Part shown: positions 13,866 through 27,600 of the stretch, in pieces | Layout of the letters: every line of letters starts with the position of its first letter | Numbering within the stretch: position 1 is the stretch's first letter | NCBI GenBank assembly: GCA_002943765.1 | Contig: PQWQ01000008.1 | Coordinates: 620,001-684,000 of the forward strand | Direction: 5' to 3' | Source: Psoroptes ovis | Lineage: Eukaryota > Arthropoda > Arachnida > Sarcoptiformes > Psoroptidae | DNA length: 64,000 bases | Translations under genes and position numbers: made by a program | The notes under the pieces: generated by a model | Databases searched by the model: none | What the model saw: the letters and a program-made list of their open reading frames with translations, nothing else | What the model was told of the DNA's origin: nothing

Positions 13866-14099
13866 TATAATGCAAAAATAAAGACGACACTGAAAATTTG
13901 AAAGAATTTTGTAGCAAAGTAGCATTTTTTTGGGTCCCAAGAAAAATTGGGAAATTTTTCACGGAAATTCACTGAAATTTACTTTTTAAAAAAAAATATC
14001 AATTCAAAGAAATAAGAAAAACTATTTCGAAAAAAATAAAACAAATGTAATCATCAAAATAATTTCGAAGAAATAAGAAAAAAAATTTTGAAAAAATGC

Positions 14100-14260
14100 C
14101 AAGAATCTACAAAGGTTCCATGATTTCAATGACGAATCCACGAATTGGAAGAATCCATGAACTCTAAGGGTCCATGAATCCAAAGAATCCGGAGAATACG
14201 AATGATTCAAGAATTCAAAGAACCCATGTATCCCAAAGAACCCAAGAATCTAACCAATCC
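14100..14260. repeat. degenerate AATCCAAAGAA/CCATGAA repeat
   Basis: Imperfect short-period repetition of words such as CCATGAA and CAAAGAA. Complementary wording recurs at 46925-47045. Confidence 0.4.
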
Positions 14261-14965
14261 TAATAATATCAATCCTTTGTAGAAGAATCAAACAAACAAA
14301 TAATGAATAATTTAACAAAGAATATATGTATCGAATTTTTTGCAAATCGAAAAAGAATCAACGAAATCATTTTTTTTTCTTTTCGAATTTCAAAATTTCA
14401 AATTCATTTCACGAAATTGGTATTTTTTTTTTGTCATCAAAGAATATTTTCTGTGATGGAAGAATATTCCCGAGAAGAATGGACAAAAATTGACAAAAAA
14501 AAACTTTCTGGCTGAAATTGACAAGAATTTTGTTTTGGAATCATTCAAATCAATTATTAAGTGATCAAATTTCAGCCATTTCTCCTTGATTCTGACTCCA
14601 TTTTCTTGATAAAATGAAAAAATGAAATGATTCAAAAGCAGTCATCATCATCATCATCATTTTTATCATTGAATTCGGTACATTATTGTAATGTGACCGC
14701 AAAGCTAAATGATTTCAAATAACCAAATCAGAAGAAAAAATAATCTTGGATTAATGGAAGTGAGAATTTGTTTTTTCTTGAAGAATTTGTTCAAGAATTT
14801 CTCGAGATATTCAACGATTTTCGCAAATATTCAAAGATCCCCAAGAATATTCCAAGAAAAAATATTCTTAAATTCAAATGAAATTTAACCCCTTTACTGA
14901 TTTTGATGAAGTTGTTTACTGATTTCTTCGAATTGAAAGGGTTGAAATAATTCGAAAATAATTTC

Positions 14966-15028
14966 TTCATCCAGTCAAAAGTGTTGAAATAATTTCTGAA
15001 TTTATTTCAACACTTTTGACTGGATGAA
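14966..15028. repeat. 27-bp perfect inverted repeat (hairpin)
   Basis: Arms 14966-14992 and 15002-15028 are exact reverse complements with a 9-nt loop. The arm holds CATCCAGTCAAAAGTG, unrelated to the mariner-like ends nearby. Confidence 0.85.
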
Positions 15029-15490
15029 ATTTGCACTCACAAAAGTGGAGAATCGGCTGAAGAGTTGCGAAAATTCTGTCTTGAGCAAATTGAAAACTGA
15101 AAGAGTTAAGAAAGAATATTCAAGAGAATATTGAAATTTTTCTTAAGAAACCGAAGAAAATTCTTGGAAATTCATTCATTGAAAATTATTCTTGAAATTT
15201 TCACTTATTTACTGTAAAATACAAACAGACAGACATAGAGAATCGTCGAGAAACTGAAACAAATCAATTGTCGATTGTCAAATTGTCAAATTGTCAATTT
15301 TCAGTGGCCCGAAAATATACAAATAAACAAATACAGACAGTCATATGCATGGTATATTCAATTACAATTTGAAAAATTGTTTATTTTTTATTTTTTTTTA
15401 ATTTCAAATTTGATTATTATTTATTTATTTGTTTGTTTGACTGTTTGTTGATTTGGTGACATATTGTATTTATTACTATTTGTATCCGAT

Positions 15491-15568
15491 CGTTGTCCGA
15501 AAAGTTTCAAATGTAATCAACGTGAAATTTGCCATTGAAAACCGTTGAAAACTTTTCGGACAACTTCG
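15491..15568. mobile_element. diverged mariner-like miniature element, AAATGTAATCAA class
   Basis: GTTGTCCGAAAAGTTTCAAA pairs with AAACTTTTCGGACAAC. Shares interior AAATGTAATCAA with the copy at 23109-23189. No TTAG end. Confidence 0.7.
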
Positions 15569-16752
15569 ACGATGAATTACATTTAAAAAATTTATTCATT
15601 TGTGAATAAGTGAATGAAGTGAATGAAATGATTAAATAAATAACATTTTTAATCCTTTGACACTTGGTGAAATTATTTTTTTTTTGTGAAAAATTGAATT
15701 ATTTGAATTTCGTTTCATTCATTCCGTTCATTCCATTCATTTGTTTATTAGAATTTTTTCAGAAAAAAATTTTCAGAAAAAAATTTTCGGGAAAATTTCT
15801 CATTTTTAACCCTTTCTTTTCTCCAATGAATCAAGGGATGGAGAGGGAATTCGACGAATTTCGCTTATTCGTTGTGATTTGGCAGAATTTCCAGAATTCA
15901 CATTGGTGAATATGTGTCGATTCTGCCTGAGCATAATTCTGTGTCAATTTTCAATTTTGAATTTTTGAATTTTTCAAAAATTGAAAAATTCAAAAGAATT
16001 TCATCTGAAAGAATTTTTCTTGGGAAAAATTCTGCGAAACTTTTTCGCAGAATTTTTGACACTTTGAATTATTATTTCACCGGAATCTTCGCATCAAAAC
16101 AACAAGGTATGCGTTTGTTGATTGGAATTCGTTTGTTTGAATTTCAAAGTTTTTCAATTTCATAACTTTGATAATTTTTGGCGCGAAATTTTTTGAAAAA
16201 TGTCGACATATTTTCCAGTGAAACTTACCGAGAATTCTAGTTCGAGAAAGTTTACGAGAGAAGTTCTTGTCCACTTAAATTCAAAGCTAAATTCACCCTT
16301 ATAACCTGTTCGAATATCCAAAGAATTCTTTAAATTATTTGATAATTTTTGAAATTTTTCAGGTATTCATTTCCATCAAACGATGAAATATGCAAAATCT
16401 GCGCATTTCATTTATCATTAGCGAATCAATGAATTAATCTATGAATTAAATTAATTCTTCAAGAATTTTATACAGGATATTTCACAGAATATCTACACAA
16501 TTGATTCAGCTTTACTATTTGAAGCGATCAGCTTCACATAGAAATTTCATTGATCAAAGAATTCAATAAAGAATTCAATGAAGAATTCCAAAGTAAGAAT
16601 TTTGGAAAAAAGGAGAAAAATCGTATAACTCGTAAGAATACAGAATCGTGAAAATTTCAAATCATAATTCTGTATTCTACAGCAGAGAAATTTTGTTCTG
16701 CAAAATTCATTTCTGCACACTTGTTTTTCACGCATATCTGGCACCGTGATTC

Positions 16753-16827
16753 TGGGTGTCCGAAAAGTTCTGGCCGATTCTCTATGGACATCTCGCTTTG
16801 ATTCTATTTAAACTTTTCGGACAACCA
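16753..16827. mobile_element. diverged mariner-like miniature element
   Basis: GGTGTCCGAAAAGTTCTGG and AAACTTTTCGGACAACC form the terminal inverted repeat. Confidence 0.7.
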
Positions 16828-17889
16828 CTTCGAAAAATAATGATTGTCAAAAATACGCAAACACAAACAAATGTGAACACACAAAAATATTCTGTACACA
16901 CATTTATATAGCCGTGTACACTCACATATACATATAAATTGTTTGAAAAAATCATTTTGTTCGCCAAAAAAAAAATACGAAAATTATTTTTTATTTCATT
17001 TCGATTTTTGGGTAATTCTTTGAAGAAATAATCATTTCATTCAATTACTATACATTTGGACGTATCAACATTTGATCATTTGTTTGTATGTGAGTGTTGA
17101 GCTTTAAATTGAAAAGAATTTAATTTTTCTTAAAGATTCTTGTCTTATTCTGCGAAGAATTCGATCAATTTCAATCGAATTCTGTCAAAATTCATGTGTT
17201 TGTGTGGGCGCAAGTTGAATGACAATTGTGGCCAACAAAATATGAATTAATCGATTAATTGATCATTTAGTGATGTTGATCAGGTGATTTTTTAGTGTAT
17301 TGTGTTGTTGTTGTTGTTGGTGTTGAAATGTGTTTTTTTGAGTGAAAAAAAATGAATTAATCAAATAATTAATTAATTTTGAATTATTAATTAATTTAGA
17401 ATTTTAATTATGAATTTTTAATTATGAATTTTGAAATTGTAATTACATTCATTGTAATTAGTGTTTAAAAAAATTGTTCAAATTATTCAAAAAATGTAAA
17501 ATAATAATAATGATGATGATGATGAAACATTGAAAATTTCAATTATTCAAGTTTTAATTGTTTTGTAATTAAAATTGTTTAATTATCTGCAAAATCAGTC
17601 CGAAAACTAATAGAAAATCACTTAGAAAATTGACAGAAAATTTTCAAAAATCATCGAGTCAATTCATCGAATCAATTTATTTAATTAGTTGTCAACTAAT
17701 TGTTCAAGTTTTCTTGTAAATCATCGAAGAATTAATTGCCATTAATTTGGTTGTGATATAAGTTTTCAAAATTTCTCAAAATGATAACTCTGATTTATTA
17801 TCAATAATTATAATCAGCAATAATCAACGAAAGCATCATTTAGCATTAGCATTATTTCATCACTACAGAATCAAAATGAAAAACTAAAC

Positions 17890-18693
17890 ATGGTTCAATC
17901 AAATATTGATTTATTAGCTCAAATACTAATTAATAATACTTATAATAACAACGATTATAATGATAATTATTCAAATATAAATACGATAACAAAATTGATC
18001 AATTCAACAGTGTTATCATTATTATTATCACCGCCATCATCATTGTCATCATCAACGACATTAATCAACCCAAATGATGATCCGCAACAATATCGACATC
18101 CAAATACATATCGATCATTGATAAATGATTCATTTATCAATTACAATAATGATAATTTTGCTCAAAATTCATTGAAAAATGGTGATTTCAAGCATTTTAA
18201 TCCTTTGAATATGTATCCAAATGATGATATTGATAATGATACAAATATGATTATTAATAAAACCATTTTGCTGTCATCCAAATTGATGCCATCAATATTG
18301 GAACCATCGTCGCTGTTATCATCATCCGCATCATCAGCATCGGAGGCATCAATATCATCAACGACATCGGCCACAACAATCGTTGATAAGCTATATTTAC
18401 ATCATATATTAATTGCACTGATATTAACACTGATTATACTGTCAACTGTGATCGGTAATCTGCTGGTTATTGCTGCAATTATTATTGAAAAAAATTTACG
18501 ATCAGTTGGAAATTATCTAGTATTTTCACTTGCATTCGCTGATTTAATGGTTGCATTATTTGTTATGCCATTCGGTGCAATTATTGTTGTCAAAGGTAAA
18601 TGGCTATTAGGTGCAAATATTTGTGATTTATGGACAATTGCCGATGTCCTTTGTTGTACTGCATCGATCCTTCATTTATTAGCCATTGCATTG
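17890..18693 (+). CDS. 5-HT1: 5-HT1 receptor exon 1 (N-terminus to TM3)
   Basis: 268 codons ending ...LLAIAL, donor GTGAGT at 18694, phase 0. Holds the long Ser/Asn/Asp-rich extracellular tail, TM1, TM2 and most of TM3. The ATG is the first in the open frame; upstream DNA is low-complexity AT. Confidence 0.9.
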
Positions 18694-21600
18694 GTGAGTA
18701 AATTGATTTGAAATTTTTTAAATTTTTGAATTAAAATTTGAGTTATTTAACCCTTTCAAGCATAATGAAATGAAATTCTATGAAAATATTAATTGATTTG
18801 TTTGTCCAAAAAGTTCTGTCCAAAATAGTCAAATAAAATCTGTTATACTTGAAATAAATCGGTCCGAACAAACTTTTCGGACAGCCCAAATATTATTTTA
18901 ACCCTTCTTGAGTGCGTTAAAAGGTTTCGAAAAAAAGGCTTCAAAAGAGTTTTGAATTATAAGGATTCAAAAGAGTTTGAACTTCAAAGGCTTCCGAACT
19001 ATCATTGATTTAAATGCAGCCTTTGAAGCCAGCCACAACGATTGTGGTTTACAATTGATCTGTATTCACTCTCAGCCACAATCGTCATGATCAATTCGTT
19101 GGCTCAATTCCATTTGAAAATTAATTAAAAATGATTAATTAATTCTTTATTTCAGACTGTCTTCACTACTTTACATCACAAGCATCTACAGACCATTATT
19201 TAAACCCTTTTAACCCTTTTAAACCCTTTTCTTTTCTCATAAAAATTCAAATCTTCAGATTTCTTCAATTCAAAAACTTTTGAAAACTCTGAAAACTTTG
19301 AAAACTAACTGACTCAATGGATTGAAATTTAGAATATTCTTCGAGAAGAAAATTTCAAGATTTCTTTCTTCATCGTTTAATTGATTGTCCGAAAAGTTTT
19401 CGTATGGTCTCATATTGAAATCAATTGGGCAAATATATCCTTCAAATACTCATTGGCGGACAAAGTTTTGTCTGAGCGATTTTTGCATATTTCTCCAGAC
19501 AAAAATATGAAATATTTATGATGATTATATCAAGATGTTTGCATAGCATTTTTCCCCCGTATTTTGCGGTTAATTCTTTACTTTTAAACTTGAAGAAAAT
19601 GAATAAGAAATTCATTAAGAAATTAATTGATTAATCGCAGAAGGAATAACAACAACAACCACACATTGTTCGACGAAGAATAACAGAATTTTCGTGCTTT
19701 TTTTGAAATTATTCAAAGAACCATTGAAATTCTTAGAATCTTAGAGTTCTAAGAATCCTTGGAATTCTGTAATTCTTAGAATTCTAATTAGAACTTAGAA
19801 TTCCGTGTTTCGGAATCCCCGAATTCCGAATCAATCGAAGAATTTATTGGTCGAAATTCCTTTTCGGAATTCGAAATTGGAATCGATTGATCTCGTTCAA
19901 TTCAATTCAATTCATTCAATCGATTGATTCTTTGAATTGATGAAGAATTTATAAATTTATCAATCGAGTGGAATTTCACATTTTCAACCGATTATGGGTT
20001 CAATTCTGTTCAATTCAGCTCAAATAATTCAATTCAAATTCAGATTCAATTTTGAAAATTAATCCATTTTAAATGGAAAATTGTGTTTGTGCTTAAAACA
20101 CACATCAACACAACACAAACAAAACGAATCGAAACGAAACGAAACAAACAAACAAACAAACAAAATAAACAGCCATAAATATGAATGATTTGTATTTCAA
20201 GGATTCTATTTGATTCTTCTACATTATTTCCATTCGATTCTGTAGTTGAAATAATTCTTTGAATCAAAATTCTTTCGAATTTTGAATGATAATCATATTT
20301 CTGAAATGATTGTACCGAAAAATTCTTTCGGCCCAAATGCTTTGATTCTTCGCGAAATCCTTTTCATTCGAATCGAATACGCGCGAACTTTACGAACAAT
20401 CCAATTATTTTTCGGATTGAAATAAATGGTTCAAAGATGATTTAATTCTTCAATATATTTTCTACACCAACCAAGCAAGCAAGCAAGCAATTGCCATTCA
20501 ATGCAAAACAATAAACAATGAATGAATGAATGAATAAATAATAAATAAATAAATAATCATTCAAACATGAACATGAATTTATCAAACAATATTTCTCTGA
20601 TATATTTTTGTTTGAATGTGAATGTATGTGAATGAATAAACATGTGTGAAAAAAAAAAATGAAATCATATTTTCTTTGAATACTTTTTCTCCGAATCAAA
20701 AGTTGTCCGAAAAGTTTTTGACGATTTTACCATTGAAAGCTGTGTAAAATATGTCTGGAACTTTTCGGACAGCCTAAAAAAAAGCAGAATATTCTTTGAT
20801 TCTTCTTCGATTCTTTATCGATTCTTTGAATTCATTTATCTTCTTTTCGATTGATAATTCTTTTCAAATTTGGTGAAAATTGTTATGAAAACAGTGACGC
20901 ATATATACAGAGATTATTTGTCGATTATTATTTGGTTGTCCGCAAAGTTTTTTATTTAGTTATATCGAAGAAAATCATTGAAAAAAACGGCAAGAACTTA
21001 TGGGACAACCCATTATTATTATTGCTGCATTGAAATTGCATACATTTTGTTTTGTTTTTTTTTTTGCGTCCAATAATATTTATTCCCATTATCACGATTC
21101 TTCATATATGTGTGTTCAATTCATCAAACAAACATACGGTCTTAGCATCTTTATGATCTTTAGATTTGATGATATTTGTTTGTTTATTTGTTTGAAATTG
21201 AATCAAATCGAATCGAATCGAACCAAATTGAATTGAATCGAATTCAATTCAATTGAACTAAATATTGAATTGAATTCTCGATTTGAAAATTCCAAATTCA
21301 ATTAGTTTCATTTTTGGTATTTTTTTTTTTTTTTTTTGGTATCAAATTCTTTGTATCAAAAATTGGGTCGTCCATAAACAAAATTCTTGGTACAAAAAAA
21401 AAAAAAAAAAAAAATTCCTGAAAAATGTTTGATTCAAGAGTATTTGATTCAATATTCTTGGAATTATTCTGAAACATTATTCGCACATAGATCTTCGAAT
21501 ATATTCACATATGTTCAATGCATTTATGAACATTAATACATGTGAAACAAGTGACATTCATACATACAACAAGACTCAGTGATTCTCAACCACTGTGGCA

Positions 21601-24600
21601 CTTTGGTGTACCGTCAAATTTCGGCCAAATTTTGAATTTTGTGCCCCGAAAAAAGAAAAGGTTGAGAATCACTGCTGAATACAAGTGATATTGATAATTT
21701 AAATAGAAAAGTAAAGACACAACAAGAAAAAGAAGAAGAAATTACTTAATTTATTTGAAACATTTTTTTTTTTTTTTTTGTTGATAATTTTATCATTCTA
21801 CTCTATCAGTGAGATAAATGAATGAATGAATGAATCAATGAAATAAATTGAAACGAATGAATTATTATGAATTGATTTTTTTTTTCGTATATTAGGTTGT
21901 CCGTAAAGTTCTGGCCGTTTCTTATGAACAACTCGATTGATTAAGCGGAATGAACTTTTCGGACAACCTTATATAAAATAAATATTAGGTTGTCCCATAA
22001 GTTCTTGCCGATTTTTTGATCTTTTTTTCATTTGAAAAACGGCAAGAACTTATGGGACAACCTAATAAATGAATTCATAAGAAAAACATTATTATTTATC
22101 GCTATTTATTCATTACTAATGCTTCTGTTGATGATGATGTTTGTTTGCTTGTGATTATATCTATTATACAAATATTTACACTCTTATATCGAATACACAA
22201 CATGGTAGAATATCACATTAATTTCATGAGAATATCATTTCATATCACATACACCAGCATGGCTGTATGTGACACGATTGATTGAAACAAAAATATTTAT
22301 TATTGAACATCGTTATTTTTCCAATGAATCATATTCTAAAGTAAAAATGTGATTCAATTTCAAATGAAATAAAATTCAAGAAAATATAAAAAAATATATT
22401 AGGTTGTCCGATAAGTTCTTGCCGATTTTTTCATAATTTCCTACGATATAATCGGCAAAAACTTTTCGGACAACCTAATAGAATAAAATAAAATAAATTT
22501 TCAGATAAGAAGCAAAAAAATGATTCAGATATCAGATGATTGACGAAGCTTTTAGCTTGTATGAATTTATAAATTTTTGGATTCAATTCAATTCAATTCT
22601 CCCTTCATTTGGAATACAGAATTTGTATTAGGTTGTAGTCCGTATTTTGTATTTTGTATTTTTGTTTTTTTTTTGAATATTATTAGTATTAATAATAATC
22701 GTAGAAATAATAAGAGTGGAAAAACTTGAAAACATATTTCAAAGTTATACGAAATTCAATTCGTTATGCAGAATCATTATTATTATTCATTCGATGAATA
22801 ATATTATTCTTCGTTGATATTAATGGGTTGTCCCATAAATTCTTGTCGTTTTTTAAAATTTTTTTTTCATTCAAAAAAACGACAAGAATTTATGGGACAA
22901 CCCATTAATATTTGTTTAGATATAATAATATTAATAAAATTGCAAATAAACTGGAACAAGAAAGAAATAAACAACAACAGCAATAATATTATCTCTGTGA
23001 GTTTGTAAAAATAAATAAATAAAAATAAAAATAAAAAACAAAGAATAAATGAATAAATAATTTAAATTAGTAAAGTGAATGATTGAATCAATGAATATAA
23101 AATACTTTTGAGTTTGTCCGAAAAGTTCCAAATGTAATCAATACGTATGTCTATGTGGAAATCGGTAAGAATTTTTCGGACAACTTTTAAATACAGAAAT
23201 TCAATGTTTGTATTACATAAATGATAAAGTTTAGTCGAGGATTGTCCGAAAAGTTCTTGCCGGTTTTCTCATAGGCATACGTATTTATTATAATTGGAAC
23301 TTTTCGGACAACCCTTATGAACTTATGTCAACAAATATATTTGTTCATATTAAATATTCATATAAATCATTTGAGAATATATTTACATTAGTCTTTAGTA
23401 TCATCACAGAGATTTAATTGTTTATATTTTGGATTTGAAATTACTAAACTGGATTATTTAATGTAAATATGTTGATTATTATCAGATAAATATCAAAAAT
23501 ATTCATAATTCATTGCATTGGGACGATTTACGTCGATTGATGCAATCGTCGACACATATTTGAGATTATCGCAGTAAAACATGAACCAATAATCGCAAAA
23601 AAAAATTTCCCAGAAGTTTTTCCAGTTTTCGGAAAGATTACTATTAGGTTGTCCGAAAAGTTTTTGCCGATTATATCGTAGGGAATTATGAGAAAATCGG
23701 GAAGAACTTATCGGACAACCTAAATATTTGTACGTGTTTATTCAATGAACATTTCCATTTTACTTTGGAGCATATTTTGGCCCATAATCGACAGAATATT
23801 CGATGGTAATTTTGGTCTAATTTCACCCAATTTCACCCAATATTACCCCATTCAAAATTCCATCAATTTTATGCCATATTCAGAATGAAAATCAATTTGA
23901 TGCATATAAATATTGGGCTGTCCGAAAAGTTCCAGGTGATTTTCCTATAGGAATTCATTTGATATTCGTCAAAAACTTTTCGGACAACATTTCCATTGAA
24001 AAAAAATGATTTAAATGAATTTATTATGTAAATTTTTTTTTTTTTTTTTGGAAATTTTATTCAATGAATTTTTCAATTTATTTCAAAAATTTTCAATATC
24101 AATTTTCCATAAATATTCCAATATATTCTAATATATTTTCTTCTGGTATTTTCCCATATTTTCCCACCATTTTCTTATCAAATATGAATTTTTATCATGA
24201 AATTGTCAATGGCCAACAACAGGACCGCTATTGGGCCGTCACAAATGTTGATTACATCCATAAACGTCGTAATGGACATCGTATCGGACTGATGATCATT
24301 ATTATTTGGTTCATATCGATCATAATATCATTAGCACCAATATTTGGTTGGCGTGATAAACAATTTTATGAACGTATCGCTAATCAACAATGCCTTATAT
24401 CACAAGATGTTTATTATCAAATAATTGCCACTTGTTTATGTTTTTATTTGCCATTATTGTTGATATTGCTATTATATTGGCAAATATTTAAGGTAAGTAG
24501 TTGCAGTTAATACGAAAAAAACAAATTCTATGAATGACCCAAATTATTCTATTTTATTCAAAATTCCTCTAATAATTCAATGAATGATGAAGATTCATTG

Positions 24601-27600
24601 AGGTAGTCCAACTTTTTCCATGTTGCTTAACCCTTTTGGTTGAGCCAATTTAACCCTTCGTGTGTGTTCATTTGTGTGCGTGTGTTCGTTTGTCTGTGTA
24701 TGGAATGAAGGAGGTGAAGAGGTAAGGGTGAGGGAATTCAGGAATTTTCTCCCGGAGAAAAAATATTTCCGGGAAAAGACTTTGGGGAAAAGTTTCCGGA
24801 AAAGAAAATTTCCCAAAAAAAAAAAAAACATTTTCGGGTCTGAACATTTATTTATTTATTTTTTTTTGCTACATTATTATTTGGCTCAAGCATTATTGGT
24901 ACAATATTATTTAATCCCCAAGAAGAAAGCAGAAAGCGAAAAAATTTAATTTTGAAAATTACCAAAAAAATTCAAAATATTCTGGGAAATTTCTTTGGAA
25001 AATTTCCTTCTAGAAAATTTCCTCGAAATCACATTTTCTTGAATCTTTTATTGACCACCATTTTGACCATGGCCACCCTGCATCACCATTGCCATCATGA
25101 TTCACCATCTTGAATTCATCATCGTGACCCGATGTTGATTTAATTTAAATTTGGTCAAAAAAAGAAGAAAAAAATTCATATTTCACATACCAACACACAC
25201 ACACCAAACATTCACATATTCCTCATTTGGTCCGATTGGGCAAAATTAAAATTTTGAATGGAAAAAATTCACCAGAATTAGGAATTTTTCGGGTGAAGAG
25301 GGTACTTTTGTAAGACGAAAATGTATTTTTTAAAAAAAAATGAATCAAAAACGTATTAAAAATTTATTATTTTGAAAAAAATGAAAATAAATAAATAAAC
25401 ATAAACCAACCTACTACATATGGACAAGGAGAACAATATTTTGTTTACTTTTGATGAATGAAATTTTGACCAAAAATTTTCTGGTCTAATTCTGATCGAA
25501 TTGATATATGAAATCAATCAAAAGTGTGTCCCTGTGTCGGTGTGTGTGTGATTATTTACCTAAGTGTTTACAACAATAGTTGATCGATGTTTGGGAATTC
25601 GATTATGATTTTTTTCACCGATGATTTCTCGGATCCGTTATGAGTTTTTCAAAATTTTTTGGCGGATTTTTTTTTTGGGCCCAATAATTCCTCAATGGAC
25701 CCTTCAATAGACCACCATACACCGACACGGACAATGTCAATTTTTGGGCACCCGATCTCTTGGGCTTCCGATTTCGGTACCGAAAAAATGTATCGACGAT
25801 GTTCTGTATTTGTGTTTGGCCAACCTCAAAACACAAACCAATCATCCTATCAATTTTTGATTAATCATATTTTAATGAAAATTTCTCATTTTTCTGGAAA
25901 ATTTTTGGTTTTTGATATCAATTTCTCAGCCTCGGTCTTTGCACTCTATGGGCTCCTATTTGGAACCATTCATTGATGATGATTTTTCAATGTTTTGACA
26001 GCTTCGATCGTATCTTTGGGAATTGGATTTCTAGAAAGTTGAACCAGAATCGAATTCTCAGAACAGAATTTCTTTGAAAAAGTCTTTGACATTTGAAAAA
26101 TGAAAATCATTTTCTTATTTAATTTCATTGGACAAATGATTTTCGGAGTTAATGGTCGACCACGACCATAGTCATAATTATTATTATCATTATCATTATT
26201 ATTTGAGATGTATTCAGTCTTTGGTCTTGATGTATATGTGTGTTTGTGTGTGTATGGTGTATATGTGTATGTCGGTTGATAATTTTCGCTATCATTAAAT
26301 ACAGAAATATTTTTCCACCAGCAACAACAACAAAAACAACAGAATCAAATGGAGACCCGAGAAAAAAAATTGAGAAAAAAAATGAAATTTTTCAAATTAA
26401 ATTTATTTGAAAGTGTCCAAAAAGTTTTGACCGATTTTCAATGATGGTTTTCATTGAAATAATGACAATTGAAACCAGCCACAACTTTTCGGACAACCTC
26501 TTGAAATATTTATTATTTACATTTATTCTTAATTTCTATTTTTATTCTTATTTCTATTATTATCATTGCTATCAAACGGACCAACAAACCCGATATTGGT
26601 TATAAGTAATAATTATTAATAATTTTTGATGATTCAACTGAAAAAAAATGAGGAAAAAATTGGTTTTTTATTGGTTTAATTTGGTCTATTTCATGCTGCA
26701 AGGGTCTTGGCCTTTTAGCTTTTATTTCATTTCATTCATTGTTCGACCATTATCAAAGGTCGTATACCAAGATCGCATTCGCTGTGCTCGAATGAACGAA
26801 TGAATCAATGAAAATTCAATGGTTTCAATGGCTTCAATCGTGTGTGTATGAGTTTGTGTGTGTATGGGAAGCCATAAAGTCTTTTGGTTAACGAGAATGT
26901 CAATGAAAATTCAATTAATCATTCAGTATTGAACGTTTAGACAGTATGGGACGCTTAGGCCCTTGGATTCTTTTCATTTTTTTCGGCCAAGATTTCTCAT
27001 TTTCATTATTTTCTTGAATTACTAATTTTGATCGGATGGTTCTCCATTCACAATTTGTCAATGACAATGTTGTTGATGTTTGAAATTAATTTTTGGTCTA
27101 TAGTTTTGATTGTCTTTTAGGGTCTAATTTTTTCTAATTCTTGGATCTATTCGATGATAGACCACAATTGAGTCTTTTTGGGTCTGTTTCAAATGATTTT
27201 TAAATGATCACCACCACCAATGAAAAAAACCATTAAGAAAATTTCGCTTTTCTTTGGGTACGAAGATGTGTTCGAGATTCTCATTCATTTTCAATGGTTT
27301 CTTCAGCCATTTTCATTTTTGGACAAAATAGTCCAATGAGGGTACAAATGCATTTTCTTTGCATTCATAAACATCATAGAAATATTAATTAATTACAAAA
27401 TAATTAATTAAAATTTTAAAAAATTTTAATTAATTTTTTATTTCACAGTTCTTTTTGGTTAATTGAAATTTATGAAATTGTTCCATTATATCACCATGAT
27501 CATAATCATTAATTTATGAATATGATAATGTATGATAAGGTGGTGGTAACCTTTACATAATTTTATGATCAAAATCATCAAAATGTTGGATTCTAAGAAG

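Larger units (their letters stand above)
3232..17889. other. intergenic region between divergent genes (including the possible first Pfk intron)
   Basis: Phosphofructokinase is transcribed leftward and the serotonin receptor rightward, so this 14.7-kb stretch should hold both promoters. Short frames here look like chance openings in AT-rich DNA. It contains mariner-like miniature elements, one TTAA-flanked element, a (CA)n tract at about 6557-6577, a short GC-rich patch near 6150-6240 and a perfect 27-bp inverted repeat at 14966-15028. No other gene was recognised. Confidence 0.6.
18694..24222. other. 5-HT1 intron 1
   Basis: 5.5 kb, AT-rich, packed with mariner-like hairpins (over a dozen), one hAT-like element and palindromic TTAGAATTCTAA-type sequence near 19721-19820. 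No exon-like frame noticed. Confidence 0.8.

Noticed and set aside
19379..19400. TTGATTGTCCGAAAAGTTTT as a complete element
   Set aside because: Left end only; the right partner could not be identified.
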